Assembly: GCF_030816965.1 (NCBI RefSeq)
Contig: NZ_JAUSYQ010000002.1
Location: 2,575,001 to 2,639,000 of the forward strand
Reading direction: 5' to 3'
Source: Streptomyces canus
GTDB lineage: Bacteria > Actinomycetota > Actinomycetes > Streptomycetales > Streptomycetaceae
DNA: 64,000 bases
The stretch's first letter is position 1, and each line of letters opens with the position of its first letter. Below the pieces are notes generated by a model. It saw nothing but the letters and a program-made list of their open reading frames with translations, did no database searches and was not told the DNA's origin. The position numbers and the translations under genes are program-made. Below, in pieces: positions 28,113-36,161 of the stretch.

Positions 28113-28831
28113 GCGGCGTCGAGGAACGCCGGCCGCTCCCCGCCGCCGTGCACCAGCAGCGAGGCCCCGCTGATGTACGCGGCGGCGTCCGAGGCGAGGA
28201 ACACGGCCGCCGCCCCGACGTCCGACGGCTCGGCGAGGCGCCCGAGCGGGACCGTGCGGGAGACGGCGGCGATGCCGTCCTCGTCGCCGTAGTGCAGATG
28301 CGACCGCTCGGTGCGGACCATGCCGACGACCAGGGTGTTGACGCGCACGTCCGGCGCCCACTCCACGGCCATCGAGCGGGCGAGGTTCTCCAGGCCTGCC
28401 TTGGCCGCCCCGTACGCGGCCGCGCCGGGCGAGGGCCGACCGCCGCTGACGCTCCCGATCATGACGATCGACCCGCCTGTTTGCTTCAGGTGTTCGTACG
28501 CGGCCAGCGACACCGTCAGCGGGGCGAGGAGATTCAGCTCCAGGACACGCAGGTGCCGTTCGGGGCCGGCGTCGGCGAGCAGCCGATAGGGCGCCCCTCC
28601 CGCGTTGTTGACGAGTACGTCCAGGCGCGGCAGTTCGGCGAAGAACTGCCGCACGGCGTCTGCGTCCCGGACGTCCAATCTCGCGAACTGCGTCTTCAGC
28701 AGCGGGACTTCGGGCGGTCTGCGCGCACAGACGACGACCTCGGCACCCGCCTCCGCGAAGGAGCGGGCGATCCCGGCGCCGACTCCACGCGTGCCGCCGG
28801 TGACGGCCACGACCCTCCCGTTCAGCTCCAT
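28070..28831 (-). CDS. SDR-family oxidoreductase (Rv3549c-like)
   Basis: A 253-residue short-chain dehydrogenase. The cofactor loop is VTGGTRGVGAGIARSF (about residues 10-25), NNAGGAPYR is present, the catalytic Ser region is IGSVSGGRPSPG and AYGAAKAGLENLARS holds Tyr and Lys. The C-terminus ends in repeat-encoded residues VNKETSTVNRET. It is the first gene of the minus-strand pair and shares a promoter region with the divergent enoyl-CoA hydratase gene, where an operator-like palindrome lies 18-35 bp from its start. Likely role: dehydrogenation in HIP/steroid ring catabolism, by synteny with the KstR2 regulon. Confidence 0.85.
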   Translation of the reverse strand: MELNGRVVAVTGGTRGVGAGIARSFAEAGAEVVVCARRPPEVPLLKTQFARLDVRDADAVRQFFAELPRLDVLVNNAGGAPYRLLADAGPERHLRVLELNLLAPLTVSLAAYEHLKQTGGSIVMIGSVSGGRPSPGAAAYGAAKAGLENLARSMAVEWAPDVRVNTLVVGMVRTERSHLHYGDEDGIAAVSRTVPLGRLAEPSDVGAAAVFLASDAAAYISGASLLVHGGGERPAFLDAATVNKETSTVNRET

Positions 28832-28848
28832 TCACCGCTACCCTTCAC

Positions 28849-28866
28849 CTAACAAACGTTTGGTGG
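28849..28866. promoter_or_regulatory. KstR2-like operator between the SDR and echA20-like genes
   Basis: The 18-bp site CTAACAAACGTTTGGTGG. Its centre AACAAACGTTTGGT is a nearly perfect palindrome, and the same consensus (CTAmCAAACryTTGkTrG) recurs at 34988-35005 in the other divergent promoter of the cluster. It resembles the published mycobacterial KstR2 motif (AnCAAGnnCTTGnT) with A at the G position and T at the symmetric C. It sits 20 bp upstream of the echA20-like start and 18 bp upstream of the SDR start. Confidence 0.75.
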
Positions 28867-28885
28867 AAAGGTAGCTGATGCTTCC

Positions 28886-29644
28886 ATGGGTGTCTCCACC
28901 TCGCCCCCGGAAAAGGGGCCGGAAAGGGACGGGATCGCCGTCGTCACGGTCGACTTCCCACCGGTGAACGCCCTGCCGGTGGACGGCTGGTTCGCCCTGG
29001 CCGACGCGGTGCGCGCGGCCGGCCGGGATCCTCGGGTGCGGTGCGTGGTGCTGGCGGCGAAGGGACGCGGGTTCAACGCCGGGGTGGACATCAAGGAGCT
29101 CCAGGCGCGGGGTCCCGGAGCACTGGTCGGCGCCAACCGCGGCTGTTTCGAGGCCTTTTCGGCGGTGTACGAGTGCGAGGTGCCCGTCGTCGCGGCCGTG
29201 CGGGGATTCTGCCTGGGCGGCGGCATCGGGCTCGTGGGCAACGCGGACGTCGTCGTGGCCAGCGAGGACGCCGTCTTCGGACTGCCCGAGCTGGACCGCG
29301 GCGCGCTGGGCGCGGCCACCCATCTGTCCCGGCTGGTCCCGCAGCATCTGATGCGCGCCCTGTACTACACCTCGCGCACGGTGACGGCGGCCGAGCTGAA
29401 GGCGCACGGCTCGGTGTGGCGGGTGGTGCCGGGCGAGGAACTCTCCGACACCGCCCTGGAGTTGGCCCGCGAGATCGCCGCCAAGGACGGGGAGCTGCTG
29501 CGCCTGGCCAAGGCCGCCATCAACGGCATCGACCCCGTCGACGTCCGCCGCAGCTACCGCTTCGAGCAGGGTTTCACCTTCGAGGCGAGCGTCAGCGGGG
29601 TCGCGGACCGGGTCCGGGACCGGTTCGGGAAGGAAGAGGCATGA
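28886..29644 (+). CDS. echA20: Enoyl-CoA hydratase/isomerase family protein (EchA20-like)
   Basis: A 252-residue crotonase-fold protein. The oxyanion-hole segment is VVLAAKGRGFNAGVDIKELQ and the second is CLGGGIGLVGNADVVVASEDAVFGLPE, with VSGG-type loop close to the end of the first half. In the mycobacterial steroid pathway EchA20 hydrolyses ring D of the HIP-derived CoA thioester. Here the gene lies directly before ipdA, ipdB and ipdC homologues, with a 4-bp overlap with the ipdA-like start (ATGA), which supports that role. ATG 28886 is close to the operator at 28849-28866. Confidence 0.85.
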   Translation: MGVSTSPPEKGPERDGIAVVTVDFPPVNALPVDGWFALADAVRAAGRDPRVRCVVLAAKGRGFNAGVDIKELQARGPGALVGANRGCFEAFSAVYECEVPVVAAVRGFCLGGGIGLVGNADVVVASEDAVFGLPELDRGALGAATHLSRLVPQHLMRALYYTSRTVTAAELKAHGSVWRVVPGEELSDTALELAREIAAKDGELLRLAKAAINGIDPVDVRRSYRFEQGFTFEASVSGVADRVRDRFGKEEA

Positions 29645-30456
29645 CCGACAAGACGATGACCGCCGACGAGGCCGTCTCCCGCCTGCGCAGCGGCATGACC
29701 CTCGGCATCGGCGGCTGGGGTTCCCGCCGCAAACCCATGGCCCTGGTCCGCGCGTTGCTGCGCTCCGAGGTGACCGACCTGACGATCGTGGCGTACGGCG
29801 GCCCCGACGTCGGCATGCTCGCCGCCGCCGGGCGGATACGGAAACTGGTCGCCGCCTTCGTCACGCTCGACTCGATCCCCCTGGAACCGCACTACCGCGC
29901 GGCTCGTGAGGCCGGCGCCTTCGAGCTCATGGAGATCGACGAGGCGATGTTCATGTGGGGCCTGCACGCGGCCGCGAACCGGCTGCCGTTCCTGCCGGTG
30001 CGGGCGGGGCTCGGCTCGGACGTCATGCGGGTCAACCCCGGCCTGCGGACGGTGACGTCGCCGTACGACGACCAGGAGACGTTCGTCGCGGTGCCCGCCC
30101 TGCGCCTGGACGCGGCCCTGGTCCACGTCAACCGCGCCGACCGGCAGGGCAACGGGCAGTACCTGGGCCCCGACCCCTACTTCGACGACCTCTTCTGCGA
30201 GGCGGCGGACGCGGCCTACCTCTCGTGCGAACGGGTCGTCGACACCGCCGAGTTGACGAAGGAGGCGGCTCCGCAGTCGCTGCTGATCGGACGGCACACG
30301 GTGACAGGGGTCGTCGAAGCCCCGAACGGCGCCCACTTCACGTCCTGCGCGCCCGACTACGCCCGGGACGAGGCCGCCCAACGGGAGTACGCGACCACCC
30401 CCTGGCCGGAGTTCGCCGAGCGCTACCTCGCATCCCCCGAAGGGGCCGGCTCATGA
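29641..30456 (+). CDS. ipdA: CoA-transferase family subunit alpha (IpdA-like hydrolase)
   Basis: A 271-residue protein of the class I CoA-transferase alpha family. The segment SGMTLGIGGWGSRRKPMALVRALL matches the N-terminal GxGGxG loop. In mycobacteria IpdA and IpdB form a hydrolase that opens the last steroid ring (ring C) of the CoA thioester, not a transferase. The catalytic Glu is carried by the beta subunit in ordinary transferases; in IpdAB the reaction chemistry differs. ATG 29641 overlaps the echA20-like stop, and its stop overlaps the ipdB-like start by four bases. I cannot verify ring-opening activity from sequence alone; synteny with the other ipd genes is the main support. Confidence 0.82.
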   Translation: MTDKTMTADEAVSRLRSGMTLGIGGWGSRRKPMALVRALLRSEVTDLTIVAYGGPDVGMLAAAGRIRKLVAAFVTLDSIPLEPHYRAAREAGAFELMEIDEAMFMWGLHAAANRLPFLPVRAGLGSDVMRVNPGLRTVTSPYDDQETFVAVPALRLDAALVHVNRADRQGNGQYLGPDPYFDDLFCEAADAAYLSCERVVDTAELTKEAAPQSLLIGRHTVTGVVEAPNGAHFTSCAPDYARDEAAQREYATTPWPEFAERYLASPEGAGS

Positions 30457-31169
30457 CCGTCACCCGTGCCGAGTACTGCGTGATCGCCTGCGCCGAGGCC
30501 TGGCGGGGTGACGGCGAGGTGCTGGCCAGTCCGATGGGTGTGATCCCGTCCGTCGGCGCCCGGCTCGCCCGGCGGACCTTCTCCCCCGACCTGCTCATGA
30601 CCGACGGCGAGGCCCTGCTCGTGGGCGTCGACGGCACCGTCGAGGGCTGGCTGCCCTACCGCAGGCACCTCGCCCTGGTCACCGGCGGCCGCCGGCACGT
30701 GATGATGGGCGCGAGCCAGATCGACCGGTACGGCAACCAGAACATCTCGTGCATCGGCGACTGGGCGCGGCCGAGGCGGCAGTTGCTCGGGGTACGGGGG
30801 GCACCGGTCAACACCCTCAACAACCCGACCAGTTACTGGGTGCCGAGGCACTCCCGGCGGGTCTTCGTGGAGAAGGTCGACATGGTGTGCGGGGTGGGGT
30901 ACGACCATGCGGACGGCGCCCCCTATCACCGTATCCCCCGGGTCGTCTCGGACCTGGGTGTCTTCGACTTCGCGACGCCGGACCACTCGATGCGGCTGGC
31001 GTCGGTGCATCCGGGGGTCACCGTGGCACAGGTGCGGGAGGCCACCGGGTTCGATCTGGTGGTGCCCGACGAGGTGCCGTACACGCGCGAACCGACCGCG
31101 CGGGAGCTGCGGTTGATCCGTGAGGTGATCGATCCGCAGAACGCCCGGTCCAGGGAGGTCGGCGCCTGA
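30453..31169 (+). CDS. ipdB: CoA-transferase family subunit beta (IpdB-like)
   Basis: A 238-residue beta-type CoA-transferase subunit. Visible features are VIPSVGARLARRTFSPDLLMTDGEALLV and VMMGASQIDRYGNQNISCIGDW, which match the IpdB/PcaJ-like fold. It pairs with the preceding alpha subunit gene (ATGA overlap at 30453-30456). ATG 30453; its stop TGA (31167-31169) shares its A with the ATG of the ipdC-like gene. Together with ipdA it should act on a ring-C CoA thioester if the steroid-catabolism assignment is right. Confidence 0.82.
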   Translation: MTVTRAEYCVIACAEAWRGDGEVLASPMGVIPSVGARLARRTFSPDLLMTDGEALLVGVDGTVEGWLPYRRHLALVTGGRRHVMMGASQIDRYGNQNISCIGDWARPRRQLLGVRGAPVNTLNNPTSYWVPRHSRRVFVEKVDMVCGVGYDHADGAPYHRIPRVVSDLGVFDFATPDHSMRLASVHPGVTVAQVREATGFDLVVPDEVPYTREPTARELRLIREVIDPQNARSREVGA

Positions 31170-32218
31170 TGGAGACCGCGCTCACCCGTCTGGTGGGGGT
31201 CCGCCGTCCGATCGTGCAGACCGGAATGGGGTGGGTGGCGGGTCCGCGCCTGGTCTCCGCCACGGCGAACGCGGGTGCGCTCGGCATCCTGGCCTCCGCG
31301 ACCATGACGGTCGACCGGCTCCGGGATGCCGTGCGGGAGGTGAAGTCCCGTACCGACGCCCCCTTCGGGGTCAATCTGCGGGCCGACGCGGCGGACGCCG
31401 GTGACCGGGTGCGCGTGATCGTCGACGAAGGGGTGCGGGTGGCGTCCTTCGCCCTCGCGCCCTCCCCCGAGCTGATCGGCGCGCTCAAGGAGGCGGGTGT
31501 CGTCGTCGTCCCGTCCGTCGGGGCCCGGCGGCATGCGGAGAAGGTCGCGGCCTGGGGCGCGGACGCGGTGATCGTGCAGGGCGGCGAGGGCGGCGGGCAC
31601 ACCGGGGAGGTGGCGACGACGGTCCTGCTGCCGCAGGTGGTGGACGCGGTGGACATCCCCGTCGTGGCGGCGGGGGGCTTCTTCGACGGGCGGGGCCTGG
31701 TCGCGGCGCTGGCGTACGGGGCGGCGGGCGTCGCCATGGGCACCCGCTTCCTGCTCACCTCGGACTCGACGGTGCCGGACGCGGTGAAGGCGCGCTATCT
31801 GGCGGCGACGGTCAAGGACGTGACGGTGACCCGGGCGGTCGACGGCCTCCCCCACCGCATGCTGCGCACGGACCTGGTGGAGTCCCTGGAGAACACGAGC
31901 CGTGCACGCACCCTGCTGCGCGCCGGCCGGCACGCCGCCGCCTTCCGCAGACTGTCCGGCCTGACCTGGCGGCAGCTGCTCCACGACGGCCTCGCGATGC
32001 GCCACGGCAAGGACCTCACGTGGAGCCAGGTCCTGCTCGCCGCCAACACCCCCATGCTGCTGAAGTCGGCGATGGTGGACGGCCGTACGGATCTCGGCGT
32101 CATGGCCTCCGGGCAGGTCGCCGGCGTGATCGACGACCTGCCGTCGTGCGCGGAGCTGGTGGAGCGGATCATGAAGGAGGCGGAGGAGGTCCTGACCGGC
32201 CTCACACCCTCTCGATGA
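31169..32218 (+). CDS. ipdC: Nitronate-monooxygenase-family flavoenzyme (IpdC-like)
   Basis: A 349-residue TIM-barrel flavoprotein of the nitronate monooxygenase/2-nitropropane dioxygenase family. The motifs RPIVQTGMGWVAGPRLVSATANAGALG (N-terminal), VVPSVGARRHAEKVAAWGADAVIVQGGEGGGHTG and AAGGFFDGRGLVAALAYGAAGVAMGTRF are typical FMN-phosphate binding and active-site regions. In the mycobacterial KstR2 regulon the homologue IpdC introduces a double bond in ring C/D catabolism. The start overlaps the ipdB-like stop by one base. Its last codons overlap a remnant of a thiolase 3' end on the other strand. Confidence 0.85.
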   Translation: METALTRLVGVRRPIVQTGMGWVAGPRLVSATANAGALGILASATMTVDRLRDAVREVKSRTDAPFGVNLRADAADAGDRVRVIVDEGVRVASFALAPSPELIGALKEAGVVVVPSVGARRHAEKVAAWGADAVIVQGGEGGGHTGEVATTVLLPQVVDAVDIPVVAAGGFFDGRGLVAALAYGAAGVAMGTRFLLTSDSTVPDAVKARYLAATVKDVTVTRAVDGLPHRMLRTDLVESLENTSRARTLLRAGRHAAAFRRLSGLTWRQLLHDGLAMRHGKDLTWSQVLLAANTPMLLKSAMVDGRTDLGVMASGQVAGVIDDLPSCAELVERIMKEAEEVLTGLTPSR

Positions 32219-32254
32219 TCGTCACGTTCGCCTGCCCCCCGCCCTCGCACATCG
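32202..32254 (-). pseudogene. Remnant of a thiolase 3' end (duplicate of the fadA6-like gene end)
   Basis: On the minus strand this stretch reads MCEGGGQANVTIIERV followed by a stop, the same end as the fadA6-like gene (…TIIERL). The DNA from 32208 to 32254 matches 32365 to 32411 with one mismatch in 47 positions. It overlaps the last codons of the ipdC-like gene on the other strand. It looks like the tail of an otherwise lost second thiolase or a local duplication that moved the end of fadA6; there is no other thiolase sequence between the two copies. Confidence 0.75.
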
Positions 32255-32358
32255 GCACCATCCCCGACGGCCCCCTCGCACCGCTCAGCCCCGGGGGCCT
32301 CACGGGCTTCGGGAGCCTGCGCCGGACTCCGTCCGCCGAAACGGGCGTCCCGGCGCCG

Positions 32359-33516
32359 TCACAACCTCTCGATGATCGTCACGTTCGCCTGCCCTCCGCC
32401 CTCGCACATCGTCTGGAGGCCGAACCGTCCGCCCGTGCGCTCCAGTTCGTGCAGCAGGGTCGTCATCAGCTTCACTCCCGTCGCCCCCAGCGGATGCCCG
32501 AGGGCGATCGCGCCGCCGTTGACATTGACCTTCTGCGGGTCCGCGCCCGTCTCCTTCAGCCAGGCCAGGACGACCGGGGCGAAGGCCTCGTTGATCTCGA
32601 CGAGGTCGATGTCGTCGATGGTGAGGCCGGTCTTCTTCAGGGCGTGGGCAGTGGCCGGTATCGGGGCGGTGAGCATACGGATGGGATCCTCGCCGCGTAC
32701 GGAGAGGTGGTGCACGCGTGCGCGGGGGGTCAGGCCGTGTTCGCGCACCGCCCGCTCCGAGGCCAGCAGCATGGCCGCCGCCCCGTCGGAGACCTGCGAG
32801 GAGCAGGCCGCGGTGATGGTGCCGCCCTCGATCACCGGCTTGAGGCCGGCCATCTTCTCCAACGAGGTGTCCCGGCGCGGGCCCTCGTCGACCGCGACCT
32901 CGCCGTAGGCCACCGTCTCGCGCTCGAAGCGGCCCTCGTCGATGGCCCGCAGGGCCCGCCGGTGGGACCGGAGCGCGAACTCCTCCTGGTCCTCGCGGCT
33001 GATCCCCCACTTCCCGGCGATCATCTCGGCGCCGACGAACTGGTTCACCGCCCGGTCCCCGTACCGTGCCCGCCACCCCTCGCTGCCCGCGAAGGGCCCC
33101 TGGGTCAGCCCGAGCGGCTCGGCGGCCTGCCGGGTCGCGAAGGCGATCGGGATCATCGACATGTTCTGCACCCCGCCGGCGACGACCAGGTCCTGGGTCC
33201 CGGACAGCACGCCCTGCGCGGCGAAGTGCACGGCCTGCTGCGAGGACCCGCACTGCCGGTCCACGGTCACCCCGGGCACCTCCTCGGGCAGCCCGGCAGC
33301 GAGCCACGAGGTCCGCGCGATGTCCCCGGCCTGCGGCCCGACCGCGTCCAGGCAGCCGAAGACGACATCCTCCACGGCGGCCGGATCGACCCCCGCCCGC
33401 TCCACCAGCGCGACCAGCACCCGCGCTCCCAGATCGGCCGGGTGGACCCCGCTCAGTCCTCCCCCGCGCCGCCCGACGGGCGTACGGACCGCTTCGACGA
33501 TGTAGGCCTCGGCCAT
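32359..33516 (-). CDS. fadA6: Thiolase / acetyl-CoA acyltransferase (FadA6-like)
   Basis: A 385-residue thiolase of standard length. The nucleophile Cys is in VDRQCGSSQQAVHFAAQG (about residue 89), INEAFAPV is the substrate loop, the catalytic His is in NVNGGAIALGHPLGATG and the second Cys in MCEGGGQANV at the C-terminus. In KstR2 regulons FadA6 cleaves the final beta-ketoacyl-CoA. It is the third gene of the minus-strand operon ipdF-kstR2-fadA6 (23 bp after kstR2). ATG 33516 has GAGGGAGTTGAC upstream. Its last 47 bp are duplicated at 32208-32254. Confidence 0.9.
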   Translation of the reverse strand: MAEAYIVEAVRTPVGRRGGGLSGVHPADLGARVLVALVERAGVDPAAVEDVVFGCLDAVGPQAGDIARTSWLAAGLPEEVPGVTVDRQCGSSQQAVHFAAQGVLSGTQDLVVAGGVQNMSMIPIAFATRQAAEPLGLTQGPFAGSEGWRARYGDRAVNQFVGAEMIAGKWGISREDQEEFALRSHRRALRAIDEGRFERETVAYGEVAVDEGPRRDTSLEKMAGLKPVIEGGTITAACSSQVSDGAAAMLLASERAVREHGLTPRARVHHLSVRGEDPIRMLTAPIPATAHALKKTGLTIDDIDLVEINEAFAPVVLAWLKETGADPQKVNVNGGAIALGHPLGATGVKLMTTLLHELERTGGRFGLQTMCEGGGQANVTIIERL

Positions 33517-33539
33517 GTCAACTCCCTCGGATGAAAGGG

Positions 33540-34163
33540 CTATTCGCGTACGGCGATCCCGTCCAGCACCATCGACAGGTACTGGCGGGCGATCTCCTCC
33601 GGGCTGTGCTGTCCGCCGGGCCGGTACCAGGACGCGGCGACCCACACGGTGTCGCGCACGAACCGGTAGGTCAGCCGTACGTCGAGGTCGGCCCGGAACA
33701 CCTCGGCCGCGACCCCGCGCTCCAGCGTGGACAGCCAGGCCTTCTCGAACCTGCGCTGCGACTCGGCGAGGAACGCGAACCGCTCCTGCGCCACCAGCTG
33801 CTTGCTCTCCTTCTGGTAGATCGCGACGGCCGCGCGGTGCCGGTCGATCTCCCGGAACGACTCGGTGACCAGGGCCTCCAGCGTCTCGCGCGGGCCGAGT
33901 TCGGCGCCCAGGACGGCGTCGTAGCCGCCCCAGAGCTCGTCGAGGAAGGTCCGCAGGATCTCCTCCAGCATCGATTCCTTGGAGTCGAAGTGGTAGTAGA
34001 GGCTGCCCGCGAGCATGCCTGCGTGGTCAGCGATCTTGCGTACGGTCGTGGCGTTGTAGCCCTGTTCGGCGAAGACCTCGGCGGCGGTGTCGAGGAGTTC
34101 GCGGCGGCGCGCGGGCGCTGCGGCGCTCACCTGGGGCTTCTTCTTGGTCGGCTTGGTCGGCAC
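33540..34163 (-). CDS. kstR2: TetR-family repressor (KstR2-like)
   Basis: A 207-residue TetR regulator. The HTH is within residues about 20-68: RRRELLDTAAEVFAEQGYNATTVRKIADHAGMLAGSLYYHFDSKESMLEEIL, the standard TetR_N pattern. The C-terminal ligand domain is helical. It sits between the ipdF-like and fadA6-like genes on the same strand, as in the mycobacterial regulon, where KstR2 responds to HIP-CoA. Two 18-bp palindromes in the cluster are its probable targets. The start is GTG 34163; there is no strong ribosome-binding site immediately upstream. Confidence 0.85.
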   Translation of the reverse strand: MPTKPTKKKPQVSAAAPARRRELLDTAAEVFAEQGYNATTVRKIADHAGMLAGSLYYHFDSKESMLEEILRTFLDELWGGYDAVLGAELGPRETLEALVTESFREIDRHRAAVAIYQKESKQLVAQERFAFLAESQRRFEKAWLSTLERGVAAEVFRADLDVRLTYRFVRDTVWVAASWYRPGGQHSPEEIARQYLSMVLDGIAVRE

Positions 34164-34178
34164 GGAGTCATTGTCGTC

Positions 34179-34973
34179 CTATACGTGCTGGCTGCTGACG
34201 GCGACGACCTCGCCGGTCATGTACGAGGAGTAGCCGGACGCCAGGAAGACGATCACGTTGGCCACCTCCCAGGGCTCGGCGTACCGCCCGAAGGCCTCGC
34301 GCGCGGTCAGTTCCTCCAGCAGCTCGGCCGAGGTCACCTTCACCAGGTGCGGGTGCATGGCGAGGCTCGGTGCCACGGCGTTGACGCGTACGCCGTACTC
34401 GGCGGCCTCCAGCGCCGCACAGCGGGTCAGCGCCATCACGCCGGCCTTCGCGGCGGCGTAGTGCGCCTGCCCGGCCTGGGCGCGCCAGCCGACGACGGAG
34501 GCGTTGTTGACGATCACGCCGCCGGAGTCCCTCGCGTCGCGCATCAGCCTCAGGGCTGCCCTGGTGCACCGGAAGGTGCCGTTCAGGGTGACGTCCAGGA
34601 CGCGGGTCCACTGCTCGTCGGTCATGTCGACGAGGGCTGAGGTGCCACCGAGGCCGGCGTTGTTGACGACGACGTCGAGTCGGCCGTGCTCCCGCAGGGC
34701 CGCTTCGAACAGGGCCTGGACCTGCGCGTCGTCCGTCACGTCACAGGGCAGCGCGGCGACCCGCTCGGGCCCGAACTCCCCGGCCAGCTCGGCGCCGTAC
34801 TCCTTGAGCCGTCGTGCGTGCGCGTCGCTGATCAGGACGCGCGCACCTTCCTCCAGGAAGCGGCGCGCGGTCGCCCCGCCGATGCCCGCGCCGGCCGCGG
34901 CGGTGATGACGGCGGTGCGCCCCTTCAGCAGCCCGTGCCCCGGCTCGTACACCGGACTCTCGACGCCTGTCAT
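34179..34973 (-). CDS. ipdF: SDR-family dehydrogenase (IpdF-like)
   Basis: A 264-residue short-chain dehydrogenase. The motifs are TAAAGAGIGGATARRFLEEGA (cofactor loop, with GAGIGGA in place of the more common GxxxGIG), NNAGLGGTSALVD, the Ser in VNNASVVGWRAQ, and YAAAKAGVMALTR. In mycobacteria IpdF (Rv3559c) oxidises the 5-hydroxyl of 5OH-HIP-CoA; the position right before kstR2 fits. The ATG at 34973 lies 14 bp from the operator-like palindrome. It is the first gene of its operon. Confidence 0.84.
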   Translation of the reverse strand: MTGVESPVYEPGHGLLKGRTAVITAAAGAGIGGATARRFLEEGARVLISDAHARRLKEYGAELAGEFGPERVAALPCDVTDDAQVQALFEAALREHGRLDVVVNNAGLGGTSALVDMTDEQWTRVLDVTLNGTFRCTRAALRLMRDARDSGGVIVNNASVVGWRAQAGQAHYAAAKAGVMALTRCAALEAAEYGVRVNAVAPSLAMHPHLVKVTSAELLEELTAREAFGRYAEPWEVANVIVFLASGYSSYMTGEVVAVSSQHV

Positions 34974-34987
34974 GGCGCCACGCTAAC

Positions 34988-35005
34988 CTACCAAACACTT
35001 GTTAG
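34988..35005. promoter_or_regulatory. KstR2-like operator between ipdF-like and acyl-CoA dehydrogenase genes
   Basis: The 18-bp site CTACCAAACACTTGTTAG. The arms CTAnCAA and TTGnTAG are symmetric. The inner 14 bases ACCAAACACTTGTT fit the KstR2 motif AnCAAGnnCTTGnT except for one base. It lies 14 bp upstream of the ipdF-like start and 16 bp upstream of the dehydrogenase start at 35022, a position that would block both promoters. It matches the 28849-28866 site at most positions. Confidence 0.8.
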
Positions 35006-35021
35006 GGAAGGACGGGTGTCC

Positions 35022-36161
35022 ATGGATCTGGCGTTCACGCAGGAAGACGAGGCCTTCCGCGCCGAGGCCCGCTCATGGCTGCACGCGCATGTGCCCACCT
35101 CCCCGCTCCCCTCTCTGGAGACGGAGGAGGGCTTCGCGGCCCATCGCGCGTGGGAGGCGGAACTCGCCGCGGACCGCTGGTCGGTGGTCAACTGGCCGAC
35201 GGCGTACGGCGGCCGGGACGCGGGCATCGTCCGCTGGCTGGTCTTCGAGGAGGAGTACTACGCGGCCGGGGCGCCCGGACGCGTCAACCAGAACGGCATC
35301 AGCCTCCTCGCCCCGACCCTCTTCGACCACGGCACGCAGGAGCAGCGGGACCGTGTCCTGCCGTCCATGGCCACCGGGCGGACGGTGTGGGCGCAGGCCT
35401 GGTCGGAGCCGGAGGCGGGCTCGGATCTGGCCTCCCTGAGGGCGAAGGGGGTGCGCACGGAAGGCGGCTGGATGCTCAGCGGCCAGAAGACCTGGTCCTC
35501 CCGGGCCGCCTTCGCGGACCGCGCCTTCGGGCTCTTCCGCACCGACCCCGACACCCCGAAACCCCACCAGGGCCTGACCTACCTGATGTTCGACCTGCGC
35601 GCCCCCGGCGTCACCGTCCGCCCGATCCGCCGCCTCGACGGGAAACCGGCCTTCGCCGAGCTCTTCCTGGACGAGGTGTTCGTGCCGGACGAGGACGTCA
35701 TCGGCGAGCCCGGCCGGGGCTGGCGGATCGCGATGTCGACGGCGGGCAACGAACGGGGTCTGATGCTGCGCTCACCGGGCCGCTTCCTGGCCGCCGCCGA
35801 TCGCCTGCACACCCTCTGGCAGTCCCTGGGCAGCCCCGGGGCCACCCGAAGCCGTGTCGCGGACGCCCTGATCGGCGCCCGCGCCTATCAGCTCTTCACC
35901 TACGCGGCCGCCTCCCGCTTCCTGGAGGGCGAGACGCTCGGCCCGGAGTCCAGCCTGAACAAGGTCTTCTGGTCCGAGTACGACATCGCCCTCACCGAGA
36001 CCGCCCTCGATCTTCTGGGCGAGGAGGGCGAGTTGGCCGACACGGACTGGTCCGAGCGGTACGTCTTCTCCCTCGCCGGCCCCATCTACGCGGGCACGAA
36101 CGAGATCCAGCGCGACATCATCGCCGAGCGCCTGCTGGGTCTGCCGAAGGGCCGCCGCTGA
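35022..36161 (+). CDS. Acyl-CoA dehydrogenase (steroid-ring catabolism type, larger subunit)
   Basis: A 379-residue flavin acyl-CoA dehydrogenase. Motifs: WAQAWSEPEAGSDLASLRAKG (acyl-CoA binding) and PIYAGTNEIQRDIIAERLLGLP at the C-terminus. In this C-terminal motif the residue before GT is Ala, whereas MCAD-type enzymes have the catalytic Glu there; paired alpha/beta steroid dehydrogenases differ at this position too. It is probably the FadE30-like or IpdE-like enzyme of the HIP pathway. The overlap TGATG at 36159-36163 joins it to the second dehydrogenase, with which it may form a heterotetramer. GGGAAGGA precedes ATG 35022. Confidence 0.85.
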   Translation: MDLAFTQEDEAFRAEARSWLHAHVPTSPLPSLETEEGFAAHRAWEAELAADRWSVVNWPTAYGGRDAGIVRWLVFEEEYYAAGAPGRVNQNGISLLAPTLFDHGTQEQRDRVLPSMATGRTVWAQAWSEPEAGSDLASLRAKGVRTEGGWMLSGQKTWSSRAAFADRAFGLFRTDPDTPKPHQGLTYLMFDLRAPGVTVRPIRRLDGKPAFAELFLDEVFVPDEDVIGEPGRGWRIAMSTAGNERGLMLRSPGRFLAAADRLHTLWQSLGSPGATRSRVADALIGARAYQLFTYAAASRFLEGETLGPESSLNKVFWSEYDIALTETALDLLGEEGELADTDWSERYVFSLAGPIYAGTNEIQRDIIAERLLGLPKGRR

